IMG/VR virus record: IMGVR_UViG_3300033571_002446
Span: 1-35,942 of that record
Reading direction: 5' to 3' (one strand)
DNA: 35,942 bases
Source of the DNA: a virus
The notes under the pieces are model-generated. The model searched no databases. It had not been told where the DNA came from and saw only the letters and a program-made list of their open reading frames with translations. Below, in pieces: positions 11,588 through 20,587 of this stretch. The position numbers and the translations under genes are program-made. Each line of letters opens with the position of its first letter. Position 1 is the stretch's first letter.

Positions 11588-11756
11588 CGATTTGAAATTA
11601 TACATGCTAAACAGCATAACAATGGCTTTAAGCTTTTCTAACTTGGAGAGCGCATTAAAGATAATACTACTTATCGTATCTATTTTTTACACCATGTTAA
11701 AGATGGTTGAAACATTAAGAAATAAAAAAAATGACAACAAAGGAGACAATATCTAA
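11577..11756 (+). CDS. Small membrane protein of lysis cassette, 59 aa
   Basis: A 60-codon frame beginning MSHNDLKLYMLNSITMALS with one strong hydrophobic helix (LKIILLIVSIFYTML, about 27-41) and a charged tail. It overlaps the holin-like gene by 11 bases and the endolysin by 26 bases, each in another frame. It could be a second holin, an antiholin or an accessory lysis protein. Confidence 0.6.
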   Translation: MSHNDLKLYMLNSITMALSFSNLESALKIILLIVSIFYTMLKMVETLRNKKNDNKGDNI

Positions 11757-12195
11757 GTACGGAAAACCTAACGTAACAGGTGAAGGCTATTTGGTAACTA
11801 TACTTTTACCTTATCCAATGCGTTTGGCCTGGGATACAGAAAGTGTAGTAAATAAGATGAGATGTCATAAGTTAGTTTCTGGAAGATTCTTAGCAGTGTT
11901 TAATGAGATATTAAGAGAATATGGTTATGCTAAAATACAAGAACTAGGTATTGACTTATTTGGAGGATGCTTCAACTTCAGAAAGATGAGAGGTGGTGAC
12001 GATTGGTCAAAGCACTCCTGGGGAATAGCGTTAGATCTTGATCCAGGAAGAAATCAACTAAAAGAAACAAGTAAAACAGCAAGATTTGCAAGGCCAGAGT
12101 ATAAGAAAATGATCGACATTTTTTACAAGCACGGTTTTATTTCTTTAGGAAGGGAAGAGAATCGGGATTGGATGCATTTTCAAATAAAAGAATAA
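11731..12195 (+). CDS. M15-family peptidase endolysin
   Basis: 154-aa zinc peptidase expected to cleave peptide cross-links of peptidoglycan at lysis. The M15 metal site is clear: H95 and D102 in KHSWGIALDLDP (H-x6-D) and the terminal W147-M148-H149 motif; an upstream Arg near 84 and the FGGC/NFRK strand complete the fold. No signal peptide, so export depends on a holin. It lies inside a holin / small membrane protein / lysin / spanin cluster. The final codons, including catalytic H149, are partly repeated at the end of the adjacent homing endonuclease. Confidence 0.88.
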   Translation: MTTKETISKYGKPNVTGEGYLVTILLPYPMRLAWDTESVVNKMRCHKLVSGRFLAVFNEILREYGYAKIQELGIDLFGGCFNFRKMRGGDDWSKHSWGIALDLDPGRNQLKETSKTARFARPEYKKMIDIFYKHGFISLGREENRDWMHFQIKE

Positions 12196-12246
12196 TTTAA
12201 TTATAAAAAATATCCTAAAAGCATTTATAAATATATTTTTATTTTG

Positions 12247-12254
12247 TATATTTG
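12247..12254 (+). promoter_or_regulatory. -7 box abutting the HNH endonuclease start
   Basis: TATATTTG, a full TAnnTTTG match, ends three bases before the ATG at 12258, so the transcript would be leaderless. The preceding 50 bases are nearly pure A/T. Confidence 0.55.
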
Positions 12255-12257
12255 CAT

Positions 12258-12764
12258 ATGGAAAAATTTATACAAACAAGTTATTTACCTACTGGATATT
12301 TAATTAATATTTATGGTAAAGTAAAAAGCCCAAAAGGAAAAATATTAAAAGACTCACTATCTAATAGTGGTTATTATTATGTAAACATAAAAAATAAAGG
12401 TTATTTTATACATAGAGCAATAGCCTTTGGTTTCATACCTATTATAGATGGTAAAAACTTTGTTAATCATAAAAATGGTATAAAAACAGATTTAAGTATA
12501 GACAACATAGAATGGTGTTCAAAGTCTGAAAATAATAAACACGCTTACGATTCAGGTCTTAAAAAATATAGACCATTACATTATAAAGGAAAATTCGGAT
12601 CAGAGCACAATAGAAGTAAAAAAGTTTTCTGTATTCAAAATAATACAGAATACGGATCAATGTCTGAAGCTGGAAGAAAACTAAGTATATCGCCAAGCTC
12701 TGTAAGTTGGTCTATAAAACATAAAAAACCCATATTTGGGATGCATTTTGAGATAAAGGAATAG
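12258..12764 (+). CDS. HNH homing endonuclease
   Basis: 168-aa homing endonuclease inserted between the endolysin and spanin genes. ATG 12258 is preferred over the TTG six bases upstream, which lies inside the promoter box. The HNH core runs from HRAIAFGF (52-59) through VNHKNG (69-74) and NIEWCS (83-88) to NNKHAYDSG (92-100). A NUMOD1-like helix-turn-helix follows (VFCIQNN, SMSEAGRKLSISPSSV). The protein ends GMHFEIKE, nearly the same as the endolysin end WMHFQIKE, with matching DNA. AT-rich; its own promoter. Confidence 0.88.
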   Translation: MEKFIQTSYLPTGYLINIYGKVKSPKGKILKDSLSNSGYYYVNIKNKGYFIHRAIAFGFIPIIDGKNFVNHKNGIKTDLSIDNIEWCSKSENNKHAYDSGLKKYRPLHYKGKFGSEHNRSKKVFCIQNNTEYGSMSEAGRKLSISPSSVSWSIKHKKPIFGMHFEIKE

Positions 12765-12766
12765 AT

Positions 12767-13126
12767 ATGCAAATAAATATACTAAACACAAGGAAGTACG
12801 TACCATATATTATTATAGTGGCGCTTTTTATTTTGTTGCTGACAAGGTCTGCTTCACTAGAATTAAAGAATGATTCTCTTTTAAGGGAAGCTGAAAAACA
12901 CGATTTAAGAGCTAAATATTTATTGTCTCAATACGATACATTAAAAAAACAAGATAGCGTCTTAAAGTTAAAATATGACAGCATAGAAAGAGTTAGAACG
13001 GTAATTAAAACACAGTACAATGAAAGAATTAAGGTTATTAATAAGTATTCTGTTTCTGATATGCAGCAGTACTTCGATGAACGCACAAAAGAAGGTAGTA
13101 ATACTAGACAGTATTCAGGCCAATAA
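12767..13126 (+). CDS. Rz-like inner-membrane spanin candidate, 119 aa
   Basis: One N-terminal membrane helix (about residues 13-28, YIIIVALFILLLT) followed by a long charged coiled coil (30-105), which is the i-spanin layout: anchored in the inner membrane with a periplasmic rod. The downstream partner gene starts inside it in another frame. Following an endolysin strengthens the assignment. It sits two bases after the homing endonuclease. Confidence 0.6.
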   Translation: MQINILNTRKYVPYIIIVALFILLLTRSASLELKNDSLLREAEKHDLRAKYLLSQYDTLKKQDSVLKLKYDSIERVRTVIKTQYNERIKVINKYSVSDMQQYFDERTKEGSNTRQYSGQ

Positions 13127-13406
13127 GATAATAACGGAGTTAGTTCAGAAGGACTTCTTAACTCTAGAATTAAAAACACTTATAAAGATGGATAGTGTTT
13201 CAAGATTAAGAATAGATACACTTATAAAGTCAAACGATAAGTTAATGCTTGCGTACAAAGAAAAGGAATTTCAGGTAAGCGACTTAAACCTTGTTATAAA
13301 AAATAAGGATAAGGTAATATCTAAAGAAAAATCAAAGAATAAATTATTAAAAGTTGTGTCAATAGCTTCGTTAGCGGTAACAGGATTTCTATTGATTACA
13401 AGGTAA
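13020..13406 (+). CDS. Exported partner protein, o-spanin-like, 128 aa
   Basis: 128-aa protein overlapping the preceding gene by 107 bases in another frame. It has a signal peptide (KELRLLISILFLICSSTSMNAQ region) with a Cys at about 15 that does not fit a perfect lipobox, a coiled-coil middle, and a second hydrophobic segment at the end (VVSIASLAVTGFLLI). The overlapping layout resembles Rz/Rz1 spanin pairs, but a C-terminal membrane helix is unusual for an o-spanin, so the role is provisional. Confidence 0.5.
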   Translation: MKELRLLISILFLICSSTSMNAQKKVVILDSIQANKIITELVQKDFLTLELKTLIKMDSVSRLRIDTLIKSNDKLMLAYKEKEFQVSDLNLVIKNKDKVISKEKSKNKLLKVVSIASLAVTGFLLITR

Positions 13407-13418
13407 TTTATTTTTTCG

Positions 13419-13426
13419 TATATTTG
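13419..13426 (+). promoter_or_regulatory. Promoter of the packaging operon
   Basis: TATATTTG, full -7 match, 17 bases before the ATG of the 84-aa gene at 13444. No TTG at ideal -33 spacing is seen. Confidence 0.6.
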
Positions 13427-13443
13427 TAAAAAAATTTAATCAA

Positions 13444-13698
13444 ATGAAAAATAAAATTTCAGAAATTCAGTTAGAAAAGCTTAAGGAGTTTAATCAGTTC
13501 ATGATTAACGCATCAGCTACTTTAGGAGACCTACAACTTCAGTACGAGTCAAAGAAAGCTCAGATAATCAACGACATTGGTGATAACCAAAAGAAATTCA
13601 ACGAGCTAAAGGGTGAGTTAGAAAAAGAATTTGGCAATGTAGAGATTAATTTAACTACAGGCGATATTATTGTTCCAGAAGAAAATGATGGACATTAG
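13444..13698 (+). CDS. Coiled-coil protein, 84 aa
   Basis: 84-aa protein, almost one continuous helix (about 5-70) with heptad-like Leu/Ile spacing, then a short strand-like tail (NLTTGDIIVPEENDGH). First gene behind its own promoter and upstream of the terminase block. No known family; it could be a packaging or assembly factor. The next gene overlaps its end. Confidence 0.65.
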   Translation: MKNKISEIQLEKLKEFNQFMINASATLGDLQLQYESKKAQIINDIGDNQKKFNELKGELEKEFGNVEINLTTGDIIVPEENDGH

Positions 13699-13912
13699 GA
13701 AGATATCAGTTGGGGCTGACTACAAGAACAATGCGATGCATTACCTTATAGGACAGCCTGTTCTTGATAAGACGTATCACATATGTCATATCAGGCTTGA
13801 GCAGGATGATTCCATAAGTATATACATTGAGAAAAACAATGAGCAGTACCTGTGGAAGGGATTCAATTCAAACATGCCAATATCAATCGAGTACAACATA
13901 AACTTCGAATGA
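13685..13912 (+). CDS. Conserved small phage protein, 75 aa
   Basis: Start at ATG 13685 (or 13688), inside the end of the previous gene; the TTG further upstream is disfavoured. It reads MMDIRKISVGADYKNNAMHY at the start, with strand-rich middle (SISIYIEKNNEQYLWKGF). I recall similar MDIRKISxGxDYK proteins in other phages close to terminase genes. Its stop overlaps the next ATG (ATGA). Confidence 0.65.
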   Translation: MMDIRKISVGADYKNNAMHYLIGQPVLDKTYHICHIRLEQDDSISIYIEKNNEQYLWKGFNSNMPISIEYNINFE

Positions 13913-14472
13913 GGTCACCATTTTCATTTATCGTAAAACCTTTAAAAGGAAGGCGTTACGATAACATCAAGTCAATAGGAGACATCAACTTCATAACAAG
14001 CACATCACAGGAGGACCACATGTCATCCAATAGGTTTGCTGAGGTTGTTGCCACACCAGTTGGATATGATGGGGAGATTAATGTTGGTGACTTACTTCTA
14101 GTTCACCATAACGTGTTTAAGTTCTACTACGACATGAGAGGTAGACAGCAGAGCAGTCATAACTTCTTTAAGGACGACATGTTCTTTGTTGAGGAGGATC
14201 AGTTCTTCATGTTCTTTAATGGTGATGAGTGGAAGTGCTACTCAAAGTACTGCTTCATAGAGCCAGTTGAAACGAAGGATTACTACCTAGTAAAGCCAGG
14301 TACTGAGGAGCCGCTTATCGGAAGGATAAAGTACATAAACCAGGAGCTAATTGACTTAGGTTTATCTATAGGTGATGAGGTTGCTTTTGAGCCAGATAGC
14401 GAGTACGAGTTTAAGATTAACGACCAGAAGCTGTACAGAATGTTTACCAGTAATATAAAAATTAAGCTATGA
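13909..14472 (+). CDS. Two-lobed GroES-like protein next to terminase, 187 aa
   Basis: ATG 13909 is preferred: it overlaps the previous TGA, and the upstream extension is a read-through of the neighbour. The first half follows the GroES strand pattern: FIVKPL (about 6-11), a long loop, FAEVVATPVG (41-50) and INVGDLLLVHHN (55-66). The second half has a similar arrangement (YYLVKPGTEEPLIGRI, LSIGDEVAFEPDSEYEF, KLYRMF). It may be a duplicated GroES-like fold. Whether it acts with GroEL or is a virion assembly factor cannot be told; assignment is by pattern only. Confidence 0.5.
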   Translation: MRSPFSFIVKPLKGRRYDNIKSIGDINFITSTSQEDHMSSNRFAEVVATPVGYDGEINVGDLLLVHHNVFKFYYDMRGRQQSSHNFFKDDMFFVEEDQFFMFFNGDEWKCYSKYCFIEPVETKDYYLVKPGTEEPLIGRIKYINQELIDLGLSIGDEVAFEPDSEYEFKINDQKLYRMFTSNIKIKL

Positions 14473-14747
14473 CAACAAACGATATTAAGCAGAGAATAAT
14501 TGAAGCTGGATATAAGGCTGTTGACGAACTTATTAAGGTGGCTGAGGATAAGATTATTACAGGTATGGAGGGCGACCTTTCTGCTGACAAGCTTAAGAAT
14601 GCTGCTGCTACAAAGCGTTTGGCAGTGGAAGATGCTTTTCTAATACTTGCAAGGATAGAGCAGGAGAGCGAAATGATAACAGGTGAAACTAAATCTACAT
14701 CAAAGAATGAAGACAAAGGAGGATTCGCAGAGAGAAGATCAAAATAA
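14469..14747 (+). CDS. Candidate small terminase subunit, 92 aa
   Basis: Small helical protein immediately before and overlapping the large terminase. Helices at about 5-30 and 38-66 (KLKNAAATKRLAVEDAFLIL) suit an oligomerising, DNA-recognising TerS. The tail is Lys/Glu-rich and disordered. Position and size support TerS; no sequence signature proves it. Confidence 0.55.
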   Translation: MTTNDIKQRIIEAGYKAVDELIKVAEDKIITGMEGDLSADKLKNAAATKRLAVEDAFLILARIEQESEMITGETKSTSKNEDKGGFAERRSK

Positions 14748-16971
14748 CCTATACGTTGTTGTTTCTAATTACATAGATAAAAACGTTGTTAATAATAGGA
14801 ATAAAAAAAAGGCCTGGGCATACGGTTACGATGAGAAGTATAACATAGTTATTATATCTCGTGACGGTACACTTGGTGAGGTTTACAATATAAACGGTCT
14901 TCACATAGGACTTCCAGCCGTCCCAGATTTAGTATATAAAAGGGACGGTAAAAAAGAAAAGCAATACTGGGAACCGTTCGAGTACCCAAAGGAACTACAA
15001 AGAATTAAGAGTATATTCCAGTGGCATACAATGCCTAAGGACTTCAAATCAAAATGGGTTGACTACATAGAGACCGAGTTTGATAGAAGGGAGGCTGGAT
15101 TCTGGTTCATGAATAATGGATTACCTACATACATTACAGGATCCAACTACATGTACCTTCAGTGGACTAAGATTGACGTTGGTCTGCCAGATTATCGTGA
15201 GGCTAATAGAGTTTTCTGGATATACTGGGAGGCCTGTAAGGCTGACTTTAGATGCTTTGGTATGATATACCTTAAGATTAGACGTTCTGGGTTCTCATTT
15301 ATGGGGTCCGCAGAGGGCGTTAATACTGGTTCGATTACAAAGAACGCAAGGATAGGTATTTTATCCAAGACTGGAGGGGATGCAAAGACGATGTTTACAG
15401 ATAAGGTCGTACCTATATCTAGTAACTACCCGTTTTTCTTCAAGCCTATTCAGGACGGTATGGACAAGCCTAAGACTGAGCTTGCTTACCGTATGCCTGC
15501 TTCTAAGATCACCAAGAAGAACATGTATGACGAGAATCAAGACGAAATAGAAGGCCTTGACACGTCTATTGACTGGAAGAATACTGGAGATAACTCGTAT
15601 GATGGGGAGAAGCTGAAGCTTCTTATTCATGACGAATCGGGCAAATGGCTTAAGCCTGATAATATTTTAAATAACTGGCGTGTAACTAAGACATGTCTTC
15701 GTTTGGGATCTAAAATTATCGGTAAGTGTATGATGGGTTCTACTTCGAATGCTTTAGAAAAGGGAGGTAAGAACTTCAAAACCCTTTACGAGGACTCTAA
15801 TGTTTCTACTAGAAACTCAAACGGACAAACAAGGTCTGGACTTTACAACCTATTCATTCCTATGGAGTGGAATTTTGAGGGTTATATAGATAGGTACGGT
15901 TTTCCTGTTTTTAGAACACCAGAAAAGCCAGTAATAGGTATAGATGGCATGATGATTAAGATAGGAGCTATTGACTTCTGGGAGAACGAGGTTGATTCAT
16001 TAAAAAGTCATCCAGATTCACTTAATGAGTTCTATAGACAGTTCCCTAGAACAGAGTCTCATGCGTTTAGGGACGAGAGTAAATCATCCTTGTTTAATCT
16101 TACTAAGATTTACCAGCAGATAGACTACAATGACTCATTAATAAAGGAACGTGTCCTTACAAGGGGATCGTTTCATTGGATGGACGGAGTTAGAAACACT
16201 AAAGTTGTTTGGACCCCAGATACTAGAGGTAGGTTCTTGGTTAGCTGGATACCTCCTAAGCATTTACAGAACAGGGTAGAGATACGAAACGGGGTAAAGT
16301 TCCCAGGTAACGAACATATAGGTGCCTTTGGATGTGACCCGTACGATATATCAGGAACAGTTGACGGCAGAGGATCTAACGGGTCTTTGCACGGAATGAC
16401 TAAGTTTCACATGGATCAAGCTCCTACAAATCAATTCTTCCTAGAGTACATATCAAGACCACAGACTGCTGAGATATTCTTTGACGACGTTCTCATGGCT
16501 TGTATATTCTACGGAATGCCAGTTCTTGTTGAGAACAACAAGCAAAGGCTGCTTTATCATATAAAGAATAATGGGTACAGGCAGTATTCAATGAACAGGC
16601 CAGACAAACACTATTCTAAGCTATCTAAGACAGAAAGAGAGCTAGGAGGGATGCCTAACTCGTCTGAAGACATAAAGCAGGCTCACGCATCCTCTATTGA
16701 GACGTATATAGAAAAGCACGTAGGATTAGATCTTGAGTCTACGTATAGAGATCCAGATGAAATGGGTTCAATGTACTTCACAAGAACTTTAGAGGATTGG
16801 GCTAAGTTTGATATAAATAACAGGACCAAGTTTGATGCCGCTATTAGTTCAGGTTTAGCTATTATGGCTACACAAAAACACATGTACACTCCAGTTAAAA
16901 AAGAATCAAAAATAAGTATTAACTTTGCAAGATACAAAAACGCAGGATTGTATAGTGAATTAATTAAGTAA
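14707..16971 (+). CDS. terL: Terminase large subunit
   Basis: DNA-packaging motor ATPase and nuclease, 754 aa. ATG 14707 is chosen over the in-frame GTG 24 bases upstream. A deviant Walker A, KIRRSGFSFM (190-199), lacks GKT but lines up with the phage lambda gpA motif in which the Lys comes first. Walker B with catalytic Glu is LLIHDESGKW (D309, E310); GSTSN (near 344-348) is the coupling motif. The RNase H-like nuclease has D544 in FGCDPYD, E608 in PVLVENNKQ and D710 in RTKFDAAISSG. It overlaps the small-subunit candidate by 41 bases, and the portal starts directly after its stop. Confidence 0.93.
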   Translation: MKTKEDSQREDQNNLYVVVSNYIDKNVVNNRNKKKAWAYGYDEKYNIVIISRDGTLGEVYNINGLHIGLPAVPDLVYKRDGKKEKQYWEPFEYPKELQRIKSIFQWHTMPKDFKSKWVDYIETEFDRREAGFWFMNNGLPTYITGSNYMYLQWTKIDVGLPDYREANRVFWIYWEACKADFRCFGMIYLKIRRSGFSFMGSAEGVNTGSITKNARIGILSKTGGDAKTMFTDKVVPISSNYPFFFKPIQDGMDKPKTELAYRMPASKITKKNMYDENQDEIEGLDTSIDWKNTGDNSYDGEKLKLLIHDESGKWLKPDNILNNWRVTKTCLRLGSKIIGKCMMGSTSNALEKGGKNFKTLYEDSNVSTRNSNGQTRSGLYNLFIPMEWNFEGYIDRYGFPVFRTPEKPVIGIDGMMIKIGAIDFWENEVDSLKSHPDSLNEFYRQFPRTESHAFRDESKSSLFNLTKIYQQIDYNDSLIKERVLTRGSFHWMDGVRNTKVVWTPDTRGRFLVSWIPPKHLQNRVEIRNGVKFPGNEHIGAFGCDPYDISGTVDGRGSNGSLHGMTKFHMDQAPTNQFFLEYISRPQTAEIFFDDVLMACIFYGMPVLVENNKQRLLYHIKNNGYRQYSMNRPDKHYSKLSKTERELGGMPNSSEDIKQAHASSIETYIEKHVGLDLESTYRDPDEMGSMYFTRTLEDWAKFDINNRTKFDAAISSGLAIMATQKHMYTPVKKESKISINFARYKNAGLYSELIK

Positions 16972-19407
16972 ATGAAAGACGTACAGATATCAATTAATCA
17001 AATAGGCTTCCCTAATCAGTTTGCAACGGATAAGGAGAAGGAATCCTATGAATACGGTTTAAAAATAGGGCAAAGTATACAATACGAATGGTTTCGTAAG
17101 GATGGAAGATCTTGTCGATTTTATAATCAGTGGTCTGATTACCATAGATTAAGACTATACGCAAGGGGAGAGCAGTCTATTCAGAAGTACAAGAATGAAA
17201 TATCTGTAGACGGTGACTTATCGCACTTAAATATTGACTGGACACCAGTTCCTATTATACCAAAATTCGTGGACATTGTTGTCAACGGAATGAATGACAG
17301 GTTGTTTGCTATTAAGGCATTTGCTCAGGACGCTATGTCTACAGAGAATAGATCTAAATTCCAGGAGTCTGTTCAGGCTGATATGGTGTCAAAGGATTTA
17401 TTGCTTCAGGTTAAGAACGACTTCGGTATTGATGCCTTTGAAACAAAGCCAGATGACTTACCAGAAACATCAGAGGAGCTTTCTTTATTCATGCAAATGA
17501 ACTACAAGCCAGCTATAGAGATAGCTGAGGAGGAGGCGATTAACACTATTTTAGAGCAGAACAGATACTACGACATTAGAAAGAGGGTAGACTACGATAT
17601 TGTTATACTAGGTATAGGTATTGCTAAGCACCAATTCCTTCCAGGAGCAGGCGTTAAGTTAGACTATGTTGACCCAGCGAATGTTGTTTACTCATACACA
17701 GAGGACCCTAAATTCAGGGACTGCTTCTACTGGGGAGAGATTAAAACAGTTCCAATTACTGAGCTTCCTAAGATAGACCCTACCTTAACAAACGAAGATT
17801 TAGAAGAAATTTCAAAGTACAGCAAGGCTTGGTATGATTACTACAACTCAGCTCAAATGTATGCCAATAGCTTGTTCTATCAAGACACAGCTACGTTAAT
17901 GTATTTCAACTACAAGTCAACAAAGAAGGTTGTATATAAAAAGAAAATAAAGGAAGACGGAACAGAAACGTTAATAGAAAAAGACGACACCTTCAATCCT
18001 ACAGAGGAGATGATGAAGGATAGAAACTTTGAAAAGGTTGAGAAAACAATTGATGTTTGGTATGATGGGGTTATGGTTATGGGTACTAAAATACTTTTAA
18101 AGTGGCAACTTTCTAAGAATATGGTTAGACCTAAATCAGCATCTCAGTATGCTATACCTAATTATGTTGCTGTTGCTCCAAAATTATACAAAGGAAAGAT
18201 AGAGTCATTACTTAGAAGAATGATACCATTTGCTGATTTAATTCAGATGACTCACTTAAAGCTACAACAGGTAATACAAAGAGTTGTTCCAGACGGGGTA
18301 TTTATTGATGCCGATGGTATTAATGAGGTAGACTTAGGTACTGGAGCCGCATACAACCCAGAGGACGCATTAAGATTGTACTTCCAAACGGGATCTGTTA
18401 TAGGTAGAAGCTACACTGGAGACGGTGAATTTAATAATGCTAGGGTTCCAATTCAGGAGCTAAACACAAACAGCGGGCAGGGTAAAATAAATAGCTTAAT
18501 TGGAAGTTACAACCATTACCTAAGCATGCTTAGAGATGTAACAGGTCTAAATGAAGCTAGAGATGGTTCTATGCCAGACCCTAATTCATTAGTAGGATTA
18601 CAAAAGCTTGCGTCAGCAAACTCAAACACAGCTACAAGACATATACTAGAAGGAAGTTTACATATAACAAAATCATTAGCAGAGGCTGTTTCTTACAGGG
18701 TTGCTGATATTTTAGAGTACTCAGACTTTAAGGATGAATTTATACTACAGATAGGTAAGTATAACGTAGGGATACTTGATGAAATTAAGGATCTATACAT
18801 TTACGACTTTGGTATATTTATTGAGGTAACTCCAGATCTTGAAGAGAAGGCTCAGTTAGAAGCGAATGTTCAGATGGCTTTATCTAAGGGAGATATAAAC
18901 CTTGAGGATGCTATTGACATTAGAGAGGTTAGAAATATAAAGCTAGCTAATCAAATACTTAAGCTTAAGAGAAAGAAGAAGCAGGAGCTTGACCAGAAGA
19001 ATCAGATGATGATGTCTCAGCAGCAGGCAGACATAAACTCTCAGTCTCAACAGATGGCAGCTCAGACCGCTATGATGAAGATACAGGCTGAGACTCAGTC
19101 TAAAATACAAATCAAGCAAGCTGAGGTAGCGTTTGAAATTGAAAAATTAAAGAACGAGGCGATGCTTAAGACTCAGTTAATGGATAAAGAGTTTAGCCTT
19201 AACATGCAGCTAAGAGGTGTAGACACTGAGCTACAGATGACTAAGGAAGACAAGAAGGAGGCTGCTAAAGATAAAAGAATAAGCATACAGAATACTCAGC
19301 AGTCTAAGCTTATAGAACAAAGAAAGAACAATCTGCCTCCAGTTAACTTTGAATCAAATGAAGATTCCTTGGATGCGTTTGATTTAGCTGAGTTTGAGCC
19401 TAGATAA
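16972..19407 (+). CDS. Portal protein
   Basis: 811-aa portal, the dodecameric ring at the packaging vertex through which DNA enters and leaves. Assigned by position directly after terL, length, and domain pattern: helical and strand-rich clip/stem region to about 650, with VDPANVVYSYTEDPKFRDC and a YNHYLSMLRDVTGLNEARDG segment typical of podoviral portals. A long Gln/Lys-rich coiled coil follows (about 660-790), forming a barrel in many podoviruses. The acidic tail ends DSLDAFDLAEFEPR. Confidence 0.9.
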   Translation: MKDVQISINQIGFPNQFATDKEKESYEYGLKIGQSIQYEWFRKDGRSCRFYNQWSDYHRLRLYARGEQSIQKYKNEISVDGDLSHLNIDWTPVPIIPKFVDIVVNGMNDRLFAIKAFAQDAMSTENRSKFQESVQADMVSKDLLLQVKNDFGIDAFETKPDDLPETSEELSLFMQMNYKPAIEIAEEEAINTILEQNRYYDIRKRVDYDIVILGIGIAKHQFLPGAGVKLDYVDPANVVYSYTEDPKFRDCFYWGEIKTVPITELPKIDPTLTNEDLEEISKYSKAWYDYYNSAQMYANSLFYQDTATLMYFNYKSTKKVVYKKKIKEDGTETLIEKDDTFNPTEEMMKDRNFEKVEKTIDVWYDGVMVMGTKILLKWQLSKNMVRPKSASQYAIPNYVAVAPKLYKGKIESLLRRMIPFADLIQMTHLKLQQVIQRVVPDGVFIDADGINEVDLGTGAAYNPEDALRLYFQTGSVIGRSYTGDGEFNNARVPIQELNTNSGQGKINSLIGSYNHYLSMLRDVTGLNEARDGSMPDPNSLVGLQKLASANSNTATRHILEGSLHITKSLAEAVSYRVADILEYSDFKDEFILQIGKYNVGILDEIKDLYIYDFGIFIEVTPDLEEKAQLEANVQMALSKGDINLEDAIDIREVRNIKLANQILKLKRKKKQELDQKNQMMMSQQQADINSQSQQMAAQTAMMKIQAETQSKIQIKQAEVAFEIEKLKNEAMLKTQLMDKEFSLNMQLRGVDTELQMTKEDKKEAAKDKRISIQNTQQSKLIEQRKNNLPPVNFESNEDSLDAFDLAEFEPR

Positions 19408-19434
19408 CGCTTAAAATACTATAAATTTTATTAA

Positions 19435-19442
19435 TAACTTTG
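19435..19442 (+). promoter_or_regulatory. Promoter of the scaffold-capsid unit
   Basis: TAACTTTG, full -7 match, 16 bases before the scaffold ATG (19459). It starts the only unit containing the capsid gene, which ends at the terminator near 22029-22065. Confidence 0.65.
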
Positions 19443-19458
19443 CAAAAAATTAAATCAA

Positions 19459-20568
19459 ATGGAAAATTTCACTGTAAAAGACTTAGGTGTAGCTGAACAA
19501 AAATCAGTTCAAGAGGTTGAAAACGAATTGCTTCAGAAGCACGAAGAAAAAATGAATGCTGTTCAGAATAACTCAGAGTTCAATGAAAATGAACACAAGG
19601 ATAATAATGAACAGAACGAAGGACAAGTTGATTCAGAGTTAAAAGACGAAGACGTTCTTTCATATATTAAGAATAGATATAATAAAGAGGTAAGCTCGTT
19701 AGAAGACTTGTTTGAACAAAGATCTAATAACGAAGAGTTACCAGAGGATGTTTCGGCATTCTTGAAATACAAAAAAGAAACTGGAAGAGGAATCGATGAC
19801 TTTATTAAATTAAATAAAGGGTACGATGATTCAGATCCAGAATCAGTATTAGCAGAGTACTACGCTCAGACAGAGGAAGACTTAGACGAAGATGATATCA
19901 AGTATATGATCGAGGATAAGTTTGGTTATGATGAGGATCTTGATGACGAAAGGGATATCAAGAAGAAGGAAATGGCTAAGAAAAAAGAGCTTGCTAAAGC
20001 TAAGAAGTATTTGGATTCTTTAAAGGAACAATACAAAACACCTCTTGAGTCAAGGGGAGGTTTAGTTTCTGACGAAGAAAAAGAAAGCTACGAGGCTTAC
20101 AAGAAATACGTTCAAGAAGTAAATGCTTCTCAGCAAGAAGGTCAAAAAAAATCTGAGTATTTTCAGAAAAAAACGGACGAGGTTTTCAGTAATGAGTTCA
20201 AAGGTTTTGAGTTCAACGTTGGTGATAAATCAATTACGTTTGCTCCTGGGGATGCAAATGAATTAAAATCAGCTCAATCTAATTTAGATGGATTTATTTC
20301 AAAATACATTGGAGAGGATGGTTTAATTAAAGACGCTGTTGGATGGCATAGATCTCTTTCTGTTGCTATGAACCCAGAGAAGATGGCTAAATTTTTCTAC
20401 GAACAAGGAAAGTCAGACGCTTTAAAAGGTACAGATATGAAGATGAAAAATATTGATATGCAGACTAGACAATCGCCTCAGTCTTATAGTAATAATGATT
20501 TTCAAATCAAAGCAATTAGTTCAGAGAGTACTTCAGGACTTAAAATTAGAAGTATAAAAAACAATTAA
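19459..20568 (+). CDS. Capsid scaffolding protein
   Basis: 369-aa, very acidic, almost fully helical protein between portal and major capsid, the standard place and composition of an internal scaffold. Rich in Glu, Asp, Lys and Gln; coiled coils at about 5-60 and 170-240; a short ordered segment (FKGFEFNVGDKSITFAPGD, near 245-265). No protease motif is seen, so it is probably not self-cleaving. The basic C-terminal end (LKIRSIKNN) could dock onto capsid protein. Confidence 0.8.
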   Translation: MENFTVKDLGVAEQKSVQEVENELLQKHEEKMNAVQNNSEFNENEHKDNNEQNEGQVDSELKDEDVLSYIKNRYNKEVSSLEDLFEQRSNNEELPEDVSAFLKYKKETGRGIDDFIKLNKGYDDSDPESVLAEYYAQTEEDLDEDDIKYMIEDKFGYDEDLDDERDIKKKEMAKKKELAKAKKYLDSLKEQYKTPLESRGGLVSDEEKESYEAYKKYVQEVNASQQEGQKKSEYFQKKTDEVFSNEFKGFEFNVGDKSITFAPGDANELKSAQSNLDGFISKYIGEDGLIKDAVGWHRSLSVAMNPEKMAKFFYEQGKSDALKGTDMKMKNIDMQTRQSPQSYSNNDFQIKAISSESTSGLKIRSIKNN

Positions 20569-20587
20569 AAACTAAAAACAACTAAAA

